Below are positions 58,844 to 63,126 of a stretch of DNA of 63,126 nucleotides, piece by piece. Below the pieces are notes generated by a model, which was not told where the DNA came from, searched no databases, and saw only the letters and a list, made by a program, of their open reading frames with translations. A program made the position numbers and the translations under genes. Each line of letters opens with the position of its first letter. Position 1 is the first letter of the stretch. The stretch comes from Archaeoglobaceae archaeon. GTDB lineage: Archaea; Halobacteriota; Archaeoglobi; Archaeoglobales; Archaeoglobaceae. Location: the NCBI GenBank assembly GCA_025058735.1, contig JANXDX010000011.1:1-63126 (forward strand), given 5' to 3'.

Positions 58844-59761
58844 CTATTTTGTTATATTTTTTAAATCTTTCAAGCTACCTCCAAAAGTTGTGGTCGAGTC
58901 TGCAAGATAGCAACCAAAGATCGCAGTTTCGAAGGAACTTTCACTTTTAACAAAGATCTCACTTCCAAACACTTCCATAAACTCTAAAAGAATCTTAAAA
59001 TTAGTTCTTTCTCTATTCTCAACGTGACTTGCAAACCAATCATCAAGCATTTCGTTGTTCATCTTTATGGTAAAATTCAAAGTAGATTCAGCTTTTGGAG
59101 GTATAACTGTTTCTATTTTTTTAATTTCTTCTGCGATCTTTACTTCGTTCATTTCCAAAGAATATCTAAGCTTAGTAATTGAAACTGGGAAAGGGTTTTC
59201 GTTGTAGATCTTTGCAGTCGTTAAAACTTCTGTATAATCTTTCTCAACTTTTCCCCAGTGAAAGCTTAGAGATTTTAAAGTCAAAGCTGATGGGCCAACT
59301 TTTATCTTTTGATCAGAAACAATCGAAAGTAGATCTGTCTTTATCAAGATCGACCGCTCAAAAGGATATCTAAACTCTGTGATCTTAAGATCGAAGACGA
59401 CGTAACCTTTAAACTTAAAGTTCGTAACTTCACCACTTTTAACGTGTGTTACCCACCATTCTGGAATCTTGCTGTTATCTATTTTCGTCGAAATTATCAG
59501 TGAAGAGTTTCCTGGAGGCATTTCAGCTTTTAAAGCTTTTCCTTCTCCCATTTTCAAATCGTTCATGTATATTTCTGTTAGAACATCTTTTAGAGGTAGT
59601 GGAATTGGATTTGGATTGTAAACTATAATTTCTGTAAGAATCTCCGTCTCTGAATTTGTAACTTTTCCCCAACAGTTCGTTACACTTTTAACTTCTGGCT
59701 TTCCAAACTGTAAGCAAAATGTGAGAGCTGTAATTAGCAGGAGTATCAATACTCTAAGCAT
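58844..59761 (-). CDS. Secreted protein with two LEA14/WHy domains
   Basis: A 305-residue protein. The N-terminal hydrophobic segment (MLRVLILLLITALTFC) may be a signal or lipoprotein-like anchor. Two repeats follow: about 24-155 (KSVTNCWGKVTNSETEILTEIIVYNPNPIPLPL) and about 165-285 (SFHWGKVEKDYTEVLTTAKIYNENPFPVSI), each with the conserved N-P-x-P-x-P turn of the water-stress/LEA14 fold and the motif WVTHVKSGEVTNF/WFASHVENRERTNF. Such proteins occur in many archaea; the function is unknown. It is monocistronic. Confidence 0.82.
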   Translation of the reverse strand: MLRVLILLLITALTFCLQFGKPEVKSVTNCWGKVTNSETEILTEIIVYNPNPIPLPLKDVLTEIYMNDLKMGEGKALKAEMPPGNSSLIISTKIDNSKIPEWWVTHVKSGEVTNFKFKGYVVFDLKITEFRYPFERSILIKTDLLSIVSDQKIKVGPSALTLKSLSFHWGKVEKDYTEVLTTAKIYNENPFPVSITKLRYSLEMNEVKIAEEIKKIETVIPPKAESTLNFTIKMNNEMLDDWFASHVENRERTNFKILLEFMEVFGSEIFVKSESSFETAIFGCYLADSTTTFGGSLKDLKNITK

Positions 59762-59813
59762 GGGTTGAATATTTGTTGTGTTTTAAAATCTTTACGATGA
59801 GGATTCTATACGT

Positions 59814-60857
59814 TTACCTTTTATCTCTTATCACTGCAGCTAAAAGGCAAAGGATAGCTCCGAATATCATGCAAGATCTGTAATCAAAAATTTCAGCTAT
59901 TATTCCTCCAAATACTGAGCCAACTATTGTTGAAAAGTATATGGTTGAATTTAAAAATCCTACAACACTTCCTTTTTCTTCGTTCTTTTCAAGTAAAGCC
60001 TTTAAAGCTCCTACATAAATTGAACTCCAGCCAAAAGCTATTAAGAATTGGATCAAGATGAATTGCCATGTGCAGTTCAAAAAAGAGTAGAAGATAAAAG
60101 TAAAAGCTGAAAAAATTGCTCCAGAGGTGATCAATTTCTCAGAGCTAAACTTTTCAACTCTTGGCATCATAAAGAATTGCATAAAAGAGTTTGCAAAGTA
60201 TATAACTCCGATCCAGAATTTTGAAATTCCAAGCTGGTGAAGATAAATTGGAAAAACTAGCCAAACTGCAGAGGCTCCGACGTGTCTTAAAAAGAATGCA
60301 AAATATATTCTGAAGTTCTCTTTGAGAATTCTTTTCTGACTCCTCACAGTTAGAATTTTTATCGGTTTTATTTTAAAAAAAGATGTTGCAAAAGCTATGA
60401 AAGTTAAAATTGAGCCAAAAATAAATATTTTATCGTAAAACATTATTATACCAGCAGCTAGCTGACCAAAGGCCCATCCCAAGCTTCCAAATGCTGAAAA
60501 ATAACCTATTTTTTTCTCTTCTTTGTAAGCATAACTCATCAAAGCTGCAGGAAAAATTCCTAAAGAGAAGCCGAGAAGAGTTCTGACAATCAGAAGTTGA
60601 AGTGAATTTGAGGCTAAAGATTGTAGAGCGAAGAAGATCGAAGATAAAACTAATCCAAGGGCTGCGAAGTTTTTTTCATATAGATCGGAAAGCCTTCCAA
60701 AGAGCCACGAGGATATGAATATCGATAAACTGTAAAATGAAGTTATTAAACCGATTTCAAGATCAGATGCTCCGAGCTCTTTAGCAAAGAGTGGAATGAA
60801 TATTAGAGATGAAGCTATCGAAACTTGAACGAGGAAGTTCACGAAGGCTGCGATCAT
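59814..60857 (-). CDS. MFS transporter
   Basis: A 347-residue transporter with about 11-12 helices and the MFS A-type loop FGRLSDLYEKNFAA (loop 2-3). The sequence is short for MFS. The first helix lacks a long cytoplasmic N-terminus. The substrate is unknown; the sequence layout resembles sugar-efflux or drug-efflux members. It is the last minus-strand gene before the S-layer-like protein and has a 138-bp spacer from it. Confidence 0.82.
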   Translation of the reverse strand: MIAAFVNFLVQVSIASSLIFIPLFAKELGASDLEIGLITSFYSLSIFISSWLFGRLSDLYEKNFAALGLVLSSIFFALQSLASNSLQLLIVRTLLGFSLGIFPAALMSYAYKEEKKIGYFSAFGSLGWAFGQLAAGIIMFYDKIFIFGSILTFIAFATSFFKIKPIKILTVRSQKRILKENFRIYFAFFLRHVGASAVWLVFPIYLHQLGISKFWIGVIYFANSFMQFFMMPRVEKFSSEKLITSGAIFSAFTFIFYSFLNCTWQFILIQFLIAFGWSSIYVGALKALLEKNEEKGSVVGFLNSTIYFSTIVGSVFGGIIAEIFDYRSCMIFGAILCLLAAVIRDKR

Positions 60858-60934
60858 AGTTGCACTTTAACTGCACAATTAAAGTTTTTAGTCGAATCCT
60901 ATTTAGACTTTTGCCGAAATTGGACAAAGAAAAA

Positions 60935-60943
60935 TTTATATAT
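60935..60943 (+). promoter_or_regulatory. TATA box of the S-layer-like gene
   Basis: The run TTTATATAT follows a purine-rich AAAGAAAAA (BRE-like) and lies about 60 bp before the ATG, giving a leader of about 30 nt. This is a strong promoter layout for a highly expressed surface protein. Confidence 0.6.
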
Positions 60944-60981
60944 TACGTATATTACTATTCCTCAGCGGCGGGATAGCTGTT

Positions 60982-60988
60982 GGGAGGT
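60982..60988 (+). promoter_or_regulatory. Strong ribosome site of the S-layer-like gene
   Basis: GGGAGGT stands 7 nt before the ATG at 60996 and pairs well with the archaeal 16S tail. Unlike most lone genes of this window, which seem leaderless, this one uses a leader plus Shine-Dalgarno site. Confidence 0.65.
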
Positions 60989-60995
60989 TGGTACG

Positions 60996-63126
60996 ATGAA
61001 AAGATACGGGTTAGTAGGACTGGTATTGCTGGCGTTAGTACTTTCAGCAACTCCAGCGATGGCTCAAACAATGGTACCGGGACCAATATCTCTAAACGCT
61101 ACAGATCCACTGAATCTTACACTTACAAAGTTCGATGTATCTCCAATAAGTGGAAAGTTTCCATTGAACGTATCTATAACTATCTACGTTGACAACAAAA
61201 ATGCTACAACAAACCTGACAGGTAACGTAACACTTTTCATAAACGGTACACGAGTAGTACCAACTTTAGCAGTACCAGTAACAACTACGGGAATGTTGGG
61301 ATGTAGTTTTGCCACTGGCGACGTAAACGTCACAGTCAATGTTTCAGCGGGAGCTACGGATGCTAGGTGTACACTGTATTTCAACTTCTCAGATTCAGCA
61401 TGGGTGGGAGTTCATAGAGTAAGTGTAGGTAACTATACGCATTGTCTACCGTACAAACTCGTAGGTGTTCTGAACGATCTAGCAAATAATACCACTTTAA
61501 GAATTGATAGAGTAAAGTTGTCTGCTACCACAGTTAGTGTAGGAAAAGAACTAACTATCAGCGCCGATTGGGGCTACTATAGTAAAGATCTTGGAACAAG
61601 AAGGATCGCTGTAATTACGTATGAAGACTTTGTTGCAGTTGGAGAGGACGTAGCTAGAATATTAGATAAAGCTAAGAAGATAATTGCATTACCAGAGGAA
61701 GGTGGTAGTGGCAGTTGGACGTTTGCTCCTGATGCACCAGGATACTACTACGTATTGATGACCGGAAACGAAACGTTCCGCGTAGCAAGTGAACGCTTAT
61801 TGTTTAGAGCAGAACCACCGGTTCCAGGAGTTCCAACAGTCAGCATAAGTGTTGATAGAAGTGTAGTCGTAGTTGGAGATTATGTTAATGTCAAAGCTTC
61901 GATGTCTAGCGATGTTGCAGTCAGTCCTGTTAGGATATTCATAACTGCTGCAGGTATTTTCATAAATGAAACTGGTGTTCATCCAAGTCCAGGATTTATC
62001 TGTTACAGTACAGTACCAGCAACTACAGTAGTAGGCGCTTGCGGAAAAGATTCATGGTGGATCAGAATACCAAGGGGAGCTTTAGCTGATCAAACTGAAC
62101 TTCTATTCGTAGCAAAGATCGATGTAGGTTCTGGTCCAACGAGAGCTGAAGCAGTTGCTACATTTAAAGTTGTAAAACCAGCAATAACAGAACTTAAAGT
62201 TCCACCAACTCATGTTATTGGAAGAGATCTTGTGATCGAAGGAACAAGCAACCTTGCAAAGAGTGGAACAAAAGCTGATAGCGGAGTAGATGGGTTGGTG
62301 GAGAATTTAGCTGTACTTACGATAAAAGACCTTGCAGGAAAAACTATAGTTGATCCTACAATGGCTGTAGCTCAATCGTACATAGGAGATGCTGGAAAGT
62401 TCAGATTTAAGATCGACAACTTTGGTGTAGATAAACCTCCTCTCAGGAAAGTATTACGCCCAGGCTTCTACACAGTTGAAGTTGAGATTCGTTCAGGAGA
62501 ACTTACAGACAAAGAATCAGCAACTTTTGAACTTGTAAAAGCTTCAGTTAAATTGTCTGTGGATAAACCTACAGTAACAAGAGGAGATAGTGTAACGTTT
62601 ACGATAACAACTAACCTAAAAGTCGGCAGTGAAGTTAATTTCACAATTAAAGATACAAGATTTTGCACAGGAGATCCAGCTTGCGTGGGAACAAAAACAT
62701 ACAATGTTGACGTAGCGGGAAGAGTCAGTATCAAACTTGCAGTTAACAGTACAGCTCCTCTAATAGAGTACAAATTTGAAGCAGTTGAACCCGTTACTGG
62801 AGTAAGCGATGAAATAAAGGTATTAGTTGTTAAACAGACACTAGACTTAAAGCCAGATAAAACTACTGTTGCAAGAGGAGGAGAAATAAGATTCACAGGA
62901 ACAACTACTGCTGCAAGAGTTTACGTCTATGCAAATGAAGCTGGTGTTTTCAGAATAGCAGGTGTGAACGTATCGGAACTTCCAACTCTTACGGTATTTG
63001 ATCCAACAGTAGATGCTAATAGAACTGCTTTCGTCACTCCAACAGAAAAGAAACTCGACTTCAAGGTAGAAGTATTGACAACCGCTGAAGCCGGAACTTA
63101 CTATTTGTACTTCTTCGCTCCAGCAA
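60996..63126 (+). CDS. Large glycosylated S-layer-like surface protein (3' end outside window)
   Basis: An open frame of 710 codons that reaches the window end without a stop. It has a signal peptide (MKRYGLVGLVLLALVLSATPAMAQ), about 18 NXS/T sequons crowded in the first 200 residues, and only beta-rich, Thr/Val-rich sequence. At least five Ig-like units recur every 95-120 residues, each opening with a V-x-(3-6)-T-V-x-x-G type strand (for example KLSATTVSVG, SISVDRSVVVVG, KLSVDKPTVTRG, LDLKPDKTTVARG). This fits an archaeal S-layer or adhesin glycoprotein. The C-terminal anchor is not visible. Strong promoter and ribosome site. Confidence 0.85.
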   Translation, partial: MKRYGLVGLVLLALVLSATPAMAQTMVPGPISLNATDPLNLTLTKFDVSPISGKFPLNVSITIYVDNKNATTNLTGNVTLFINGTRVVPTLAVPVTTTGMLGCSFATGDVNVTVNVSAGATDARCTLYFNFSDSAWVGVHRVSVGNYTHCLPYKLVGVLNDLANNTTLRIDRVKLSATTVSVGKELTISADWGYYSKDLGTRRIAVITYEDFVAVGEDVARILDKAKKIIALPEEGGSGSWTFAPDAPGYYYVLMTGNETFRVASERLLFRAEPPVPGVPTVSISVDRSVVVVGDYVNVKASMSSDVAVSPVRIFITAAGIFINETGVHPSPGFICYSTVPATTVVGACGKDSWWIRIPRGALADQTELLFVAKIDVGSGPTRAEAVATFKVVKPAITELKVPPTHVIGRDLVIEGTSNLAKSGTKADSGVDGLVENLAVLTIKDLAGKTIVDPTMAVAQSYIGDAGKFRFKIDNFGVDKPPLRKVLRPGFYTVEVEIRSGELTDKESATFELVKASVKLSVDKPTVTRGDSVTFTITTNLKVGSEVNFTIKDTRFCTGDPACVGTKTYNVDVAGRVSIKLAVNSTAPLIEYKFEAVEPVTGVSDEIKVLVVKQTLDLKPDKTTVARGGEIRFTGTTTAARVYVYANEAGVFRIAGVNVSELPTLTVFDPTVDANRTAFVTPTEKKLDFKVEVLTTAEAGTYYLYFFAPA

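Noticed and set aside
62468-62896. 142-residue antisense frame in the S-layer-like gene
   Set aside because: It reads as Thr/Ser/Val-rich shadow of the repeated beta units; no start signals are present.

Overview
The window is a dense stretch of a low-GC (roughly one third G+C by eye) euryarchaeal chromosome, most like a hyperthermophilic member of the Archaeoglobales. The case rests on several things: a heat-shock operon of regulator, Cdc48 and Hsp20 whose promoter carries the CTAAC-N5-GTTA-type operator described for HSR1 of Archaeoglobus fulgidus; a GGGP synthase very close to the Archaeoglobus-type enzyme; the C1-pathway enzyme Ftr; an aCPSF1 ribonuclease, a Cdc48-type ATPase, an archaeal proteasome beta subunit, PurP, TrmY and Trm1; and archaeal promoters, with TATA boxes about 25 bp before ATG codons (leaderless mRNAs) or GGAGGTGATC-type ribosome sites inside operons. 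The genus assignment is inference. About 72 protein genes and 2 tRNAs are listed.

Layout. 1-7.5 kb: a small membrane protein, then nitrogen assimilation (an archaeal glutamate-synthase-like protein divergent from glnA, which is followed by a radical SAM protein with several Fe-S clusters), a PHP phosphoesterase, a UPF0282 metallo-hydrolase and a phosphomannose isomerase. 7.5-11.1 kb: the heat-shock operon. 11.2-14.2 kb: moaC, a DRG-type GTPase, thioredoxin, a hypothetical protein and a DUF371 protein. 14.2-18.3 kb (minus strand): an overlapping operon ylbF-ccdA-trmY-psmB-aCPSF1. 18.7-31.5 kb: a coiled-coil protein, RCK-DHH, elp3, pheS-valS-MFS, cobQ and gatB. 31.5-33.2 kb: a GT2 glycosyltransferase and a surface protein. 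33.2-34.55 kb: a decayed IS607-like element (frameshifted HTH gene and frameshifted tnpB). 34.5-38.1 kb (minus strand): thioesterase, UbiA/DGGGP synthase, GGGP synthase, a tiny Cys-rich gene, a PfkB kinase and a hypothetical protein. 38.2-42.8 kb: a Cys-rich protein with a radical SAM protein, hemD, a nitrilase, an MBL hydrolase and a one-component regulator. 42.8-48.5 kb: HTH-carS-pyrE, a PUA protein, gatCA, an orphan nuclease, THEP1, trm1 and a small basic protein. 48.6-52.6 kb: vapBC and hemL-hemC-cobA. 52.6-57.2 kb: ftr, the operon tes-like/nadM/ogt, and purP. 57.2-63.1 kb: tRNA-Asn, thiC, tRNA-Glu, a LEA14-like protein, an MFS protein and a large glycosylated S-layer-like protein cut by the window edge.

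How the genes fit together. Four enzymes of archaeal membrane-lipid assembly lie here: GGGP synthase, the UbiA/DGGGP synthase, CarS, and a Tes-like radical SAM protein. Tetrapyrrole synthesis is represented by hemL, hemC, hemD, cobA and cobQ. The tRNA and translation genes are pheS, valS, gatCAB, elp3, trm1, trmY and two tRNAs. Protein quality control is covered by cdc48, hsp20 and psmB. The least explained parts are the three Cys-rich or multi-cluster radical SAM settings (3.8, 38.2 and 54.4 kb), the tiny gene at 36.45-36.63 kb, the gltB-glnA intergenic palindromes, the head-to-head gene pairs that appear to share one symmetric TATA box, and the 443-bp gap at 18.3-18.75 kb.
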